Assembly (NCBI RefSeq): GCF_000420945.1
Contig: NZ_ATVX01000019.1
Span: forward strand, 1 to 64,000
Origin: Butyrivibrio sp. VCB2006
GTDB taxonomy: Bacteria > Bacillota > Clostridia > Lachnospirales > Lachnospiraceae
Direction: 5' to 3'
Length of the DNA: 64,000 nucleotides
A model generated the notes under the pieces. That model was not told the origin of the DNA and did no database searches. It worked only from the letters and a program-made list of their open reading frames with translations. The translations under genes were made by a program, and so were the position numbers. Positions 52,439 to 62,039 of the stretch are shown piece by piece (position 1 is the first letter of the stretch; each line of letters opens with the position of its first letter).

Positions 52439-54527
52439 ATACGACAACATAAAGAAAACAAGTGCATATAAGCTGAAATGGTACATGGATTTATTTCAGA
52501 TAACAGATGTGGCTTTATGCGACGATAGCCTTAAGGAAAAGCTAATCTTTGGCTATATTAAGACTGTTCTGGGAATGGCTGGAATAAAGATTCATATGTG
52601 CTCAGTGGAGAGAGTTAAATCTAGAGAAAATACGCAGCTGAGTACATTGTATATCGCATCTGAAGCGTCACTTGAGATAATTGCCGGAAAAGGTTTAAAT
52701 GCTATGTCTACAACTGACTTTGTGGATCTTTTCAGGTTAGAGGATGAGAGATTAGTTCGAAAGACTCAGGTGTACAACACGCTGGAGAATTGCTATTCAT
52801 CCATTTGCGTAGTTGGCGATTCTGCTTTTGCCAAGGAAATGAAGGGGTACTACCGGGATAATAAGAGTGTTAATGTAAGACTGATGGATAGATCTGCCAT
52901 CTCTTTTGATAATAAGTGTTATCACTTGAATGCAGAACCTAATGTAGACGAGCTTGTTATGGTAATGGATCCAATACCTCAATTTGATGTGGTATATGGT
53001 GATACGGATAAAAAAGCTAATGCATTTTTTGTAGACAACATGTTTAGAAGCTTTTATAAGCCTGTTGAGACATATAGGGCTGATATAGAGCATATTTTGA
53101 AAAGGCTTCAGGATAATGGAGTAACAGTTGTTACTGTTTGCTCTGTGGATTACAACGACTTTAAGGGTGACAAGGACCTGGTGGCTACAATAGACTCCTG
53201 GAATGAACTTCGCAAGAAGAATTCTGAAGAGTTTAATCGTAAGAGACATGAGGCCAGGGGGACAACATATCTTTTGCCTAATCAGAAGAGCCTTACTCAT
53301 AGCTATGTTAAGGGCTATTCTCAGATGCACGGTAATGGTGAGTACATAAACTTCCTGAATGGTTTCAGAGTTACCACAGGGAATAAGGCTGGTGCCAAGC
53401 ATGATATTTATATGTTTGGCGCATGTGTTGTCAGAGACCTGGGGGCTGATGACGACAACACTCTGGCATCACTTATCAAGAAGGAAATTGGTGATGATTA
53501 TAATGTTCATAATTATGGCAGTGAGATTCATGCTACAAACCTGATTATGAGAACGCTGGACTACAAACCAGGAGACGTGGTGATATGGTGGTCTCTTGAT
53601 AGTATCAAGAAGCAGAATAAGATATTCCCGGATTCTCACTACTGTGATCTGACTGGGGCCTACAGGAGAGTCCCTGAGCTTCATAAGCATATCTTTGATG
53701 ATATCAATCATTATGATAGGACAGTTAAGAATGAGGTTGTAAAGGAGATTGTTTCTGCGGTAAAAGAGGCAGTGAAATTCGATGCAGAACAAACAAAGGC
53801 TGCGACTTTAGATACTTCATTCAATAGCAAGAGTTATGTTTCTTTTGGTAAGCTCCCTAAGAGGATACCCGGTAAAGAACTTAATGCCGATAGTTCTTTT
53901 ATCAAGTATCTTGATGAGCTTAGCACCAATAAAAGATCCGGAAAAAAGGGCGCTATTGTAATGAATTGCAACCCATTTACATTGGGACATAGGTATTTAA
54001 TTGAAACAGCCGCTCAAAAGGTAGATTATCTGTATGTGTTCGTAGTAGAAGAAGACAAGTCCGTTTTCAAATTCAAGGATAGATTTGAGATGGTAAAACA
54101 AGGGACTGCTGATTTGCCAAATGTTGAAGTGCTTCCTAGTGGGAAATATGTCTTATCTGCGCAGACGCTACCTGGGTACTTTAATAAATCTGAACTCAAA
54201 GATACGTATCTCAACGCTAGTGATGATCTTGAGTTATTTATGCAGGTGGCAGAAACTCTTGGCATTAGTGTGAGGTTTGTTGGCGAAGAGCCTATAGATC
54301 TTTATACAAGGCAGTACAATGACAATATGAGAAAGATACTACCAAAGTATGGCCTGGAGTTTGTAGAGATTCCAAGGAAAACAGTAGAAACAGGCACAGA
54401 TGTGGTCATCAGTGCATCCAGAGTTAGAAAACTCATAGAAGAGAAAGACTACGAGGGTGTTAAGAAGATTGTACCGGAGACTACATACAGGTATCTAGCG
54501 GATGTATTACAGCTTGTTGAAGGATGA
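52428..54527 (+). CDS. CitC-like acyl-adenylating domain fused to SGNH-like and Rossmann-like domains, copy 2
   Basis: 699 residues, no membrane segment; same three-part layout as the protein at 39841. Region 1 has CVVGDSAFAKEMKGYY. Region 2 has GNGEYINFLNGFR, then YMFGACVVRD (C333 aligned with C319 of copy 1), VHNYGSEIHATN and a D424/H428 pair. Region 3 (508-699) has MNCNPFTLGHRYLIE, VVEEDKSVFKFKDR, GKYVLSAQTLPGYF, EEPID, EFVEIPRK and ISASRVRK, all as in CitC. GGAGA lies 7 bases before ATG 52428, which overlaps the end of the preceding gene by 11 bases. Function unknown; acyl activation for glycan modification is a hypothesis. Confidence 0.8.
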   Translation: MLGRYDNIKKTSAYKLKWYMDLFQITDVALCDDSLKEKLIFGYIKTVLGMAGIKIHMCSVERVKSRENTQLSTLYIASEASLEIIAGKGLNAMSTTDFVDLFRLEDERLVRKTQVYNTLENCYSSICVVGDSAFAKEMKGYYRDNKSVNVRLMDRSAISFDNKCYHLNAEPNVDELVMVMDPIPQFDVVYGDTDKKANAFFVDNMFRSFYKPVETYRADIEHILKRLQDNGVTVVTVCSVDYNDFKGDKDLVATIDSWNELRKKNSEEFNRKRHEARGTTYLLPNQKSLTHSYVKGYSQMHGNGEYINFLNGFRVTTGNKAGAKHDIYMFGACVVRDLGADDDNTLASLIKKEIGDDYNVHNYGSEIHATNLIMRTLDYKPGDVVIWWSLDSIKKQNKIFPDSHYCDLTGAYRRVPELHKHIFDDINHYDRTVKNEVVKEIVSAVKEAVKFDAEQTKAATLDTSFNSKSYVSFGKLPKRIPGKELNADSSFIKYLDELSTNKRSGKKGAIVMNCNPFTLGHRYLIETAAQKVDYLYVFVVEEDKSVFKFKDRFEMVKQGTADLPNVEVLPSGKYVLSAQTLPGYFNKSELKDTYLNASDDLELFMQVAETLGISVRFVGEEPIDLYTRQYNDNMRKILPKYGLEFVEIPRKTVETGTDVVISASRVRKLIEEKDYEGVKKIVPETTYRYLADVLQLVEG

Positions 54528-54539
54528 GAATAAAGAGAT

Positions 54540-55811
54540 ATGAGAGTATTGATAGTTAACAAGTTTCTGTATCCCAATGGGGGATCAGAGACATATATAT
54601 TCAAATTGGGTGAAGAACTTATAAGGCGCGGTCATGAAGTTCAGTATTTTGGCATGGAGCATGAAGGCAGATGCGTGGGAAATGCAGTAAATGCTTATAC
54701 TTCAGACATGGATTTTCATGGTGGCAGTAAGCTTTCCAAGTTAACTTACCCTATAAAGACCATATACAGCAAAGAGGCCAGGGAGAAGATTCGTCTTGTA
54801 TTGGAAGATTTCAAGCCTGATGTGGTGCATCTCAACAACTTCAATTATCAGCTGACCCCTTCTATTATTCTGGAAGTGGTGAAGTGGAGAGAAGAAAAGA
54901 AGAAAGCCTGCAAGATTGTCTTTACAGCACATGATTATCAGCTTATTTGCCCTAATCATATGATGAATATTCCATCAACAGGTCGAAACTGTGATGCCTG
55001 TGTAGGCGGTAAGTTCTCCAATTGTGTCAAGAATAAGTGTATTCACGGTTCTACTGCCAAGTCGGTAGTAGGTGCTATGGAGGCTACCTACTGGAAGAAG
55101 CGCGGAACTTACAAGTATATTGATAAGATTATCTGTCCCTCTGAGTTTATGAAGAAGCAGATGGATAGGAATCCGCTATTTGCAGGGAAGACTGTAGCAC
55201 AGCATAATTTTGTGGAGCATGTAGGTAATGGGGACCAAAATGATAGCTCTTTTAGTGCTTCAGGAAATAGAGATGTGGTATTAAGTGATGGAACCAAGCT
55301 TCCACCGCAATATGTTCTGTACTTTGGAAGGTATTCTCTTGAAAAGGGCATTCAAACCATGATTGAAGCCTGCAATATGCTTCCTGAGATAGATTTCGTC
55401 TTTGCAGGTAAGGGAGATTACGTTGAGGAAATCCGTGGGCTTCAGTATGCTACTGAGGTTGGATTTAGAACCGGGGCGGATTTAGATCTTTTGATAAGAA
55501 ATGCTGTATGTACGGTTTATCCATCTGAGTGGTATGAGAACAATCCTTTCTCTGTCATGGAGAGCCAGGAGAGGCTTGTGCCGGTAATTGGTGCTGATAT
55601 CGGCGGAATCCCTGAGCTTATTCGAAACGGCGAGGATGGAATGCTGTTTGAAAGCAGAAATGCTGAGAAGCTTGCTGATACGATCAAGTATCTGTGGGAT
55701 AACCCGGATGTGGCAGCAAAGTTCAAGGACAATTTGGCCAAGGTACAAAATCGTAGGAAAAACCTTGCTGAATACACTCAGTGGATTGAAGAAATATATG
55801 AAGCGAAATAA
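54540..55811 (+). CDS. GT4-family glycosyltransferase
   Basis: 423 residues, GT-B fold. It begins MRVLIVNKFLYPNGGSETY with the acceptor-side Gly loop, followed by DVVHLNNFNYQLTPSII and TAHDYQLICPNHMM. A Cys-rich insert, GRNCDACVGGKFSNCVKNKC, resembles the metal-binding-like patch of a GT4 subgroup in capsule loci. The donor domain has LYFGRYSLEKGIQTM, FVFAGKGDYV and PFSVMESQERLVPVIGADIG. Cytoplasmic. Start ATG 54540 with AAAGAGA just upstream. Sugar not predictable. Confidence 0.87.
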   Translation: MRVLIVNKFLYPNGGSETYIFKLGEELIRRGHEVQYFGMEHEGRCVGNAVNAYTSDMDFHGGSKLSKLTYPIKTIYSKEAREKIRLVLEDFKPDVVHLNNFNYQLTPSIILEVVKWREEKKKACKIVFTAHDYQLICPNHMMNIPSTGRNCDACVGGKFSNCVKNKCIHGSTAKSVVGAMEATYWKKRGTYKYIDKIICPSEFMKKQMDRNPLFAGKTVAQHNFVEHVGNGDQNDSSFSASGNRDVVLSDGTKLPPQYVLYFGRYSLEKGIQTMIEACNMLPEIDFVFAGKGDYVEEIRGLQYATEVGFRTGADLDLLIRNAVCTVYPSEWYENNPFSVMESQERLVPVIGADIGGIPELIRNGEDGMLFESRNAEKLADTIKYLWDNPDVAAKFKDNLAKVQNRRKNLAEYTQWIEEIYEAK

Positions 55812-55832
55812 AGAAAAGATTAGAAATCTGAT

Positions 55833-56807
55833 ATGAACAATAAAAATGAACTGATATCGGTGGTTGTGCCGATTTATAATGCAGAAAAGTACATAAGAAG
55901 GTGTGTTGATAGTATCCTAAAGCAAACCTATAAGAATCTTGAGGTGATTCTGGTTGATGATGGATCTACGGACGGAACACCGGGGATATTGGATGAGTAT
56001 GCTGTAGCTGATGTGAGAGTCAAGGTGATTCATAAAGAGAATGTTGGCCATGCCCATTCCAGAAACAGAGGACTTGAGGCAGCTTGCGGAGAATTCATAA
56101 CCTTTATGGACTGTGATGACTACATGCATTCTGATTTCATGGAGAAGATGTATGGTGCAATTTGCGCCGACGGATCGGATATGGCGTGCTGCTCTTTTAA
56201 CTATGTAGATGAGCAGGGAAATAAGCTGGGATGGAGTGAGCCTTCCCTCGTCCGTGATAGTGTTGATTCTGAGAGAGCACAGAGAGAATTTCTCACTACA
56301 TATAATATTGAGGGCTTTTCCTGGAACAAGCTTGTCAGAAGATCAATCCTTATGGAGAATGACCTGAGATATCCAGAGAAGCAGAAGGCTTTTGTTGATA
56401 TGTATCTGTGGTACTGTGCGATTTCCGCATGTGGTAGAGTGAGCTTTGTGCCTGATAAGATCTATGACTATTATCAGATGTCAGGCTCAGTAGTGCATAC
56501 CATTGATGATGTTAAGCTTGGTAATTTTAAAACTACAATAAGGAAGATTTGTGACAGAGCTCATCAAAACGGATTAGCTAAAGAGGGCGATTATTACGCT
56601 TCTCTAAGAATGCTAATGCAGATGTACGATCAGATACGCCTTGACGTAAAGTCAGGCTTTAAGAGTGGCTTTTTCCACAAGTATAGATGGAATGAGATTT
56701 TTACAGCTGATGGTGCTAAAGTGCGCCAATCAGCCATGAATTATTATAATGGGAACAAATTGGCATTATACCTAAAATACCTGCTGATCAGGATGTATCT
56801 TAAGTAA
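55833..56807 (+). CDS. GT2-family glycosyltransferase (EpsJ-like)
   Basis: 324 residues. ISVVVPIYNAEKYIRRCVDS, VILVDDGSTDGTPGILDEYA, ENVGHAHSRNRGLEAA and the metal site FMDCDDYMHSDF are the GT2 core; the second half includes FSWNKLVRRSIL and FVDMYLWYCAISACGRV. It lacks membrane spans and acts in the cytoplasm, like the enzyme at 42003. It sits between a GT4 gene and the third MBOAT gene. Donor and linkage unknown. Confidence 0.88.
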   Translation: MNNKNELISVVVPIYNAEKYIRRCVDSILKQTYKNLEVILVDDGSTDGTPGILDEYAVADVRVKVIHKENVGHAHSRNRGLEAACGEFITFMDCDDYMHSDFMEKMYGAICADGSDMACCSFNYVDEQGNKLGWSEPSLVRDSVDSERAQREFLTTYNIEGFSWNKLVRRSILMENDLRYPEKQKAFVDMYLWYCAISACGRVSFVPDKIYDYYQMSGSVVHTIDDVKLGNFKTTIRKICDRAHQNGLAKEGDYYASLRMLMQMYDQIRLDVKSGFKSGFFHKYRWNEIFTADGAKVRQSAMNYYNGNKLALYLKYLLIRMYLK

Positions 56808-56830
56808 AATATCGAGACTGCGAGGTAAGT

Positions 56831-58225
56831 ATGCCTGTTTATACTAAGCTTTACGGATTGTTTTTCCTGACTATATGTGTGATCTTTTATAGCTTGGCTT
56901 ATTTGATCAAAGATTCTGCTAACAGGTCTGTGGTTAGCAGAGTCTTGTTATTGTGTGCTGACTTAGTGTTCTATGCTTATGCGGGAGTGACTTTTCTTCC
57001 GGCGCTTTTGTATGTGGTTGTTGTTACGTATTTGGGCGGACTTTTGCTTGGTAAGAGGGGGAAACTCTTTCCTTTATTTTGCACTTTGCTGTTTGCACCA
57101 TTAGTAGCTTACAAGTTTTTGCAATGGAATCAGGGAGATTTTATCATTCCCCTTGGAATCTCATTTTTTACGTTACAGGCCTATTCTTATCTTAATTCTG
57201 TTTATAAGAAGGATGCAGAGCCGGAGAGATCTTTTTTGACAGTGGCTGTCTTTGTATCATTTTTCCCTGCGGTTTCATCCGGACCTATTCTAAGATCGTC
57301 CAAGATAATTCCTCAGCTAAAAGCTCCTAAGGATTTCGAATATGACAGGGTGACAGATGGCATGAAGCTGTACTGTTTGGGCTTGTTCAAGAAAATGGTT
57401 CTGGCTGACAATCTGGCCCTATATATTCAGAGCGTCAATGAACAGTTTGCGCTGGGAAATGTACATGGACTAGCAGTGATAACGGCAGCTATTTTTTATT
57501 CTCTTCAGCTATACCTGGATTTCTCGGGATATTCAGATATAGTTATTGGATGCTCCAAAGTGCTTGGCTTTGATATCGACAGGAATTTTGATCATCCATA
57601 TATGGCAAGGACTATTACTGAGTTCTGGAGAAGATGGCATATCTCCCTTAGTAGCTGGCTTAGAGACTATATCTATTTTCCTCTTGGAGGAAGTAAGAGA
57701 GGGGCTTTCAGGACATATATCAACATCTTGATTGTGTTTGTTATAAGTGGCCTGTGGCATGGAAATGGCCTTAATTATATTGTGTGGGGTTTGTTACATG
57801 GTCTTTTCCAGTGTGTGGAAAGGGCTTTAAAGGCTTTTACTCATGGGAAATATAAGGGCAGTAGATTAGTAACGTTTGTTATGGTTACCTTTGCCTGGAT
57901 GTTTTTTGCTGAGAAAAGCGTAGGAGATGCCCTCGGTAAGATTAGAGCATTTTCGATTATCCCAAGGGATATTTCAGAAGTGTTTAGTGGAAAGCACTTG
58001 TTGGTTGAAGCTCTACAGGTTCCACAGGATATGAATTTCCTTATGCTAGTTGTTGGAATTGTGATATTTGCTCTTGTGAGCGTTATTACTTACGAGAAAG
58101 ATGGGCTGGAACTTATCAGGAAAATTCCGGCTGTGCCAAGATGGGTGCTGTACAATCTGCTTATTCTGGGTGTTCTGTTTTTCTCAGCTTCCACACAGGT
58201 AAGTTTTATCTATAACAAGTTTTGA
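56831..58225 (+). CDS. MBOAT-family O-acyltransferase (AlgI/DltB-like), pair 3
   Basis: 464 residues, multi-spanning. NFDHPYMARTITEFWRRWHI (H270), LRDYIYFPLGGSKRGA and SGLWHG with presumed catalytic H310 are present. The N-terminal part differs from the MBOAT proteins at 4136 and 35147 and it is the most divergent of the three, suggesting a different acceptor or donor partner. It overlaps the following SGNH gene at its stop (TGATG). Expected role: moving acyl groups across the membrane for glycan O-acylation. Confidence 0.92.
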   Translation: MPVYTKLYGLFFLTICVIFYSLAYLIKDSANRSVVSRVLLLCADLVFYAYAGVTFLPALLYVVVVTYLGGLLLGKRGKLFPLFCTLLFAPLVAYKFLQWNQGDFIIPLGISFFTLQAYSYLNSVYKKDAEPERSFLTVAVFVSFFPAVSSGPILRSSKIIPQLKAPKDFEYDRVTDGMKLYCLGLFKKMVLADNLALYIQSVNEQFALGNVHGLAVITAAIFYSLQLYLDFSGYSDIVIGCSKVLGFDIDRNFDHPYMARTITEFWRRWHISLSSWLRDYIYFPLGGSKRGAFRTYINILIVFVISGLWHGNGLNYIVWGLLHGLFQCVERALKAFTHGKYKGSRLVTFVMVTFAWMFFAEKSVGDALGKIRAFSIIPRDISEVFSGKHLLVEALQVPQDMNFLMLVVGIVIFALVSVITYEKDGLELIRKIPAVPRWVLYNLLILGVLFFSASTQVSFIYNKF

Positions 58226-59256
58226 TGGGAAGGTCTATGAAGAAACTATTAGTTAAATTGCCGCTATTACTGGTGCCTCTTTTCATATATCTGTCTGTGG
58301 TTTATTTATGTGATGTGTTTAATGTGTTTCATTATGATAATATAAGGCAGACATCAGCCAGTAGTAATGAGAATTACGTTAAGACCAGGTATGTTCTGGA
58401 TAACCCGGATAGGTTCAACGCTTTTATTTTGGGGTCTTCAAGGGTAGGAAATCTGCCTATGGAGGGACTTCCGGGGCAGTATGAGGGAAGCTCCTTGTCA
58501 TGGTACAATATGACATATCCTATGGGATGCCCCAAGGATAATCTTGAGACGATCAAGACTTTTTTGGATAGTGGCGTAGATGTTAAGTGTGTAATTATTG
58601 GAATCGATGAGATTTCCATGTATAGAAGCTACCAGGATAATTCAGCTGAGCAAATATATACTCAATATCAGGAGTATGAGAGGTCGCCTATATCTTTTTA
58701 CTATTCATATCTGAAGGTTAAACCTGATTTTAAGCTGTTAAAAGAGGCTTTGTCGCAGAGCGAGCAGGATAAGCTTGATACAGAGCTTTTCTATGAATAC
58801 GGTGTAGAAAGGGAAAGTACGGATTTGTCTGTCCCTAATGAGGATGCCAATATGGTATCTTCTCTTGGCTGCGGCTATTATGGCCCTGAAGAGAGTGTTC
58901 AGGCTGTTCGGGAAATTGCCGGTATCTGCAAGGATAATGGCATAGAGCTTAAGATTTTTACTTCACCTATACTTGAGACTACTTATCGTGAGGCAGTTGA
59001 AAAGGGCTATTTGGATTATCTTAGGGATGTGGCTGAATGCATAGATTTTTATAATTTCTCAGGTCTTAATGAGTACACTACGGATATGAGATATTATTTT
59101 GATGCTTCACATTATAGGCCCTATGTAGGTCTTTTGATTGAAAAGTGTATATTTGATGATAGCGTAGATAGGGATGTCACTGCCTTTGGCGGATATATTT
59201 CCCAAGATAATATTGAGAGTTTGATATCTCGTTTGGAAGAGGAGATAGTGAAATGA
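58225..59256 (+). CDS. SGNH/AlgJ-like membrane-anchored acyltransferase partner, pair 3
   Basis: 343 residues. A signal-anchor (about 8-28) is followed by an outer domain with AFILGSSRVG (S72 the likely nucleophile) and, near the end, FDASH (D293, H296) as the Asp-x-x-His pair. The protein differs from pairs 1 and 2 between these motifs (it lacks the YGITSYN block), so it evolved separately or diverged far. ATG 58225 forms TGATG with the MBOAT stop; ATG 58237 behind GGGAAGG is an alternative. It ends by ATGA overlap with the next gene. Confidence 0.78.
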   Translation: MGRSMKKLLVKLPLLLVPLFIYLSVVYLCDVFNVFHYDNIRQTSASSNENYVKTRYVLDNPDRFNAFILGSSRVGNLPMEGLPGQYEGSSLSWYNMTYPMGCPKDNLETIKTFLDSGVDVKCVIIGIDEISMYRSYQDNSAEQIYTQYQEYERSPISFYYSYLKVKPDFKLLKEALSQSEQDKLDTELFYEYGVERESTDLSVPNEDANMVSSLGCGYYGPEESVQAVREIAGICKDNGIELKIFTSPILETTYREAVEKGYLDYLRDVAECIDFYNFSGLNEYTTDMRYYFDASHYRPYVGLLIEKCIFDDSVDRDVTAFGGYISQDNIESLISRLEEEIVK

Positions 59257-60521
59257 ATCAGGTTTTTTCCAGAAAAAAACTGGCTATACATGCGATTGCA
59301 ATCCTTGCATTAAGTGTAATACTGGGCGTTATTATGCTTTGCCTTGTGTATATGCTTCCTACCGGAAAGATGAAGGCAAATGTGGCGGCTGCGTACGATC
59401 TTTTCATGGATGAGAGAGTATACCATGACTGGTCTAACGATGTGGAATATACGAGGCTTGACGGATATACAGATATGCTTATGTATGGAACTGCCAGTTA
59501 TCCGGGGGAAGAGAGTGTTCTCAATGAGGCTCTGATGAATCGTCACATTGATATGTGGTACGAGGATGGAATGGACGTGGCTTTCTGGTCTACAGATTCA
59601 GAGGGCGAGTACAGACCCATAAGCTATGAGGTATACTGGCATGGATATTTGATTTGGCTAAAGCCCTTGTTATTGTTCATGCATCCAAGAAATATCAGAG
59701 TGCTGAATATGGTGCTTCAATTTGTGCTGATAGGGTATCTGCTTCAGACATTGGCCATGAAATTTCGCGGAAAGTATTCTCTTTCAGTTGTATCTGGGCT
59801 TATAGTGATCAATACAGTATCAACTGCTATGTGTCTTCAGTATTCCAGTATCTTCTATATTTCGGTTATTGGAATGATATTAGTGCTGAAATTCCCTGCG
59901 CTTACCAGGGGAAGACATAACTTTTCTCTGTTTTTCCTTATGTCGGGAATACTTGTAGCGTATTTTGATTTCCTGACATATCCGCCAATAGCGCTTTGCA
60001 TGCCTCTTATGATGTACCTGATCATGTATAATGAGGGAGTTAATGGAGTTCAGAGTGAGAGTAACGGCGTTTTTGCGGTCCTGAGAGCTGGGATTTACTG
60101 GAGCGTTGGTTATATTGGAATGTGGGGAAGTAAGTGGTTCCTACCACTCCTTGTAGGGGACAACAGGCTGGATTATGTATTGTATGAACTTGGGTACAGA
60201 TCCGGAGTTGGCAAAGTATCTTTTGTAGAAGTTGTTGTTGAGAAGATCAAGGTTTTGATGATCAAGCCTTTAATGGTATATTTCGCAGTATGCTTGTTGT
60301 ATTTGATCGTGAAGCTTGTTATGAGCGTAGTTAGGAAGCAGTTTGTATCTCTACGAAGAGACTATGTGCTTGCTATGATAATGATGATGGTTATCCCGAT
60401 TGCATGGTATTTTGTAGTAAGGGAACATTCGCTCCATACTTTTGCTTATAGAGAGCTTGCCGGAACTATTATGGCGGGGATGATACTACTTGAGAGCTTC
60501 TCGTATCAAACTAGGGAATAG
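59253..60521 (+). CDS. Polytopic membrane protein, unknown, possible GT-C
   Basis: 422 residues with about nine spans. A first span (about 11-34) is followed by a 110-residue outer loop containing RLDGYTDMLMYG (residues 68-79) and YWHGYLIWLKPLLLF, then the remaining spans, two of which carry YFDFLTYPPIALCMP and SKWFLPLLVG. I recognise no family. The long acidic first loop and the neighbours suggest an outer-face transferase. It begins by ATGA overlap with the SGNH gene and lies in a run of three similar-sized membrane proteins. Confidence 0.6.
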   Translation: MNQVFSRKKLAIHAIAILALSVILGVIMLCLVYMLPTGKMKANVAAAYDLFMDERVYHDWSNDVEYTRLDGYTDMLMYGTASYPGEESVLNEALMNRHIDMWYEDGMDVAFWSTDSEGEYRPISYEVYWHGYLIWLKPLLLFMHPRNIRVLNMVLQFVLIGYLLQTLAMKFRGKYSLSVVSGLIVINTVSTAMCLQYSSIFYISVIGMILVLKFPALTRGRHNFSLFFLMSGILVAYFDFLTYPPIALCMPLMMYLIMYNEGVNGVQSESNGVFAVLRAGIYWSVGYIGMWGSKWFLPLLVGDNRLDYVLYELGYRSGVGKVSFVEVVVEKIKVLMIKPLMVYFAVCLLYLIVKLVMSVVRKQFVSLRRDYVLAMIMMMVIPIAWYFVVREHSLHTFAYRELAGTIMAGMILLESFSYQTRE

Positions 60522-60531
60522 GATTTTGTAA

Positions 60532-62028
60532 ATGAAGAAATTAGATGTTGTGATCACAACTTTATTGGCTATTGTATTCGTGGCGCTTGTTATTATTCAC
60601 GTGGATATCAATGTGAATCATTACCTGGCACAGATGGATGCAGATATTGCCTCTGACACGATACTTACGCAGGTGCTGTATGATAACGGCTTTGTCACCC
60701 CGGATACATGGGTGGGATCTACTGAAGTGTGCGTTATTTCCGCGCCTAATCTTGCTGCTTTCATATATCCTCTAGTAGGACAGAACATGAATCTGTCCAT
60801 GGGAATAGCCTGCAGCATTATGATGCTGCTTCTTGTGGCTATTATGATGGCGTATTTCAAGCAGATTGGATTTAAGCTTAGGGAAGTGTTGGCGGCTTTG
60901 ATAGTTGTTTTCTCTTTGTCGGATTATAGAACAGAGAATCAGAGTATGCTGTTTTTGTGGGCGGCGTATTATGCCAGCCATTTTATTACGCTGTTTATTG
61001 TCCTGATCTTTTATGACAAGAGTCTTAAAAGGAATAAGGTATCAATACCAATTATTTTAATAACATGTGTTTTGGCAATTCTTAATGGCATGCAAGGACT
61101 TCACGCTTGCCTGTACTGCTATTTCCCTGTTCTTGGTATTGAGATACTTCGAAGAATCTATTTGTTTGTTAAAAAGGATAAGAGCAGCAATTGGATGATA
61201 AGTATATGGCTGTTTGCCATTACCGCTATCAGCTATATCACTACGGAAGTCTCCAGCTCTTTTGGCATGGGAGCATCTAGAAATATCAGACATGCCGGAG
61301 AGAAGTTCATTACCAGAGTACTTCCTGATATGCTTGGAGTTATCTATTTGGGTGACATTAAGGCCCTTGGAGCATTAGTATGTATCATAGCTTTGGTTGG
61401 TTATGTACTTCTGGTAGCCAGGATGAAGGAGAAGGATTTAGGGCTGTGGGCGCCTGTGGTTTCTTTTGGAATATGCATGCTGGCCCTTACATTTACTACA
61501 GTTGATTCGACGCCAAGATATTTTATAACTGAGCTTTTTATTGCAGGTTTTGGTGTAGCTCTTTTCATGAGAAGATTTAGAGAGAAGCTAATGATAGTTG
61601 CGGCGGCGCTGGTTCTTTTCCTTGGCATATTTGCCAGCAAGTATTATTATGATTCACTTATTATTGGGGATAGAAGCGCGGAGAGCTCTGAGTACCTTGT
61701 TGGAGCTTGGATGCAGGAAAATGGCTATGAATATGGCTATTCAACCTTCGACTTTGCTAATTTCATTACAGTTGATAGCAATAATAAGGTGAAGGTCAGA
61801 GCTGTCAATTCTATGGAAGAACTCAAGGGCTGCAAGTGGCTTACAGATACTACCTGGTATCCGCCGGTTAAGAGCGCAGAGGGCGAGACTGTTTATATAG
61901 CTTCTGAGAGTAAGGAAGCTGATCTTAAGAAGTTCATTGAAGAGAATAATGTGAACGTTATCCGCAGGGAAGACGTTGGCAGTTTTAGAGTCTATGTTTT
62001 TGACAGAGACTATACCGTTTGGGAGTAG
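60532..62028 (+). CDS. Polytopic membrane protein, probable GT-C
   Basis: 498 residues. A first span (about 6-24) is followed by QMDADIASDTILTQVLYD (D36, D38, D42) and STEVCVIS, then about nine spans and a polar C-terminal domain (about 385-498). The early acidic loop is GT-C-like. No family name can be given. It starts 10 bases after the previous stop with GGATTTTGTAA ahead of ATG 60532, a weak ribosome site. Role inferred from topology and context only. Confidence 0.62.
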   Translation: MKKLDVVITTLLAIVFVALVIIHVDINVNHYLAQMDADIASDTILTQVLYDNGFVTPDTWVGSTEVCVISAPNLAAFIYPLVGQNMNLSMGIACSIMMLLLVAIMMAYFKQIGFKLREVLAALIVVFSLSDYRTENQSMLFLWAAYYASHFITLFIVLIFYDKSLKRNKVSIPIILITCVLAILNGMQGLHACLYCYFPVLGIEILRRIYLFVKKDKSSNWMISIWLFAITAISYITTEVSSSFGMGASRNIRHAGEKFITRVLPDMLGVIYLGDIKALGALVCIIALVGYVLLVARMKEKDLGLWAPVVSFGICMLALTFTTVDSTPRYFITELFIAGFGVALFMRRFREKLMIVAAALVLFLGIFASKYYYDSLIIGDRSAESSEYLVGAWMQENGYEYGYSTFDFANFITVDSNNKVKVRAVNSMEELKGCKWLTDTTWYPPVKSAEGETVYIASESKEADLKKFIEENNVNVIRREDVGSFRVYVFDRDYTVWE

Positions 62029-62039
62029 GAGTAAAGATT

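Noticed and set aside
52797..53402. 201-codon minus-strand frame inside the CitC-like gene
   Set aside because: It lies fully opposite a well-supported gene and lacks recognisable motifs; treated as a shadow frame. The same applies to the long antisense frames at 34443-34904, 36840-37328, 51496-51963 and the plus-strand frame at 40151-40612.
39841..54527. Invertible segment bounded by the two oppositely oriented CitC-like genes
   Set aside because: The copies are related at protein level but their DNA is visibly diverged, with no long identical stretch seen, and no recombinase gene is present; homologous inversion seems unlikely.
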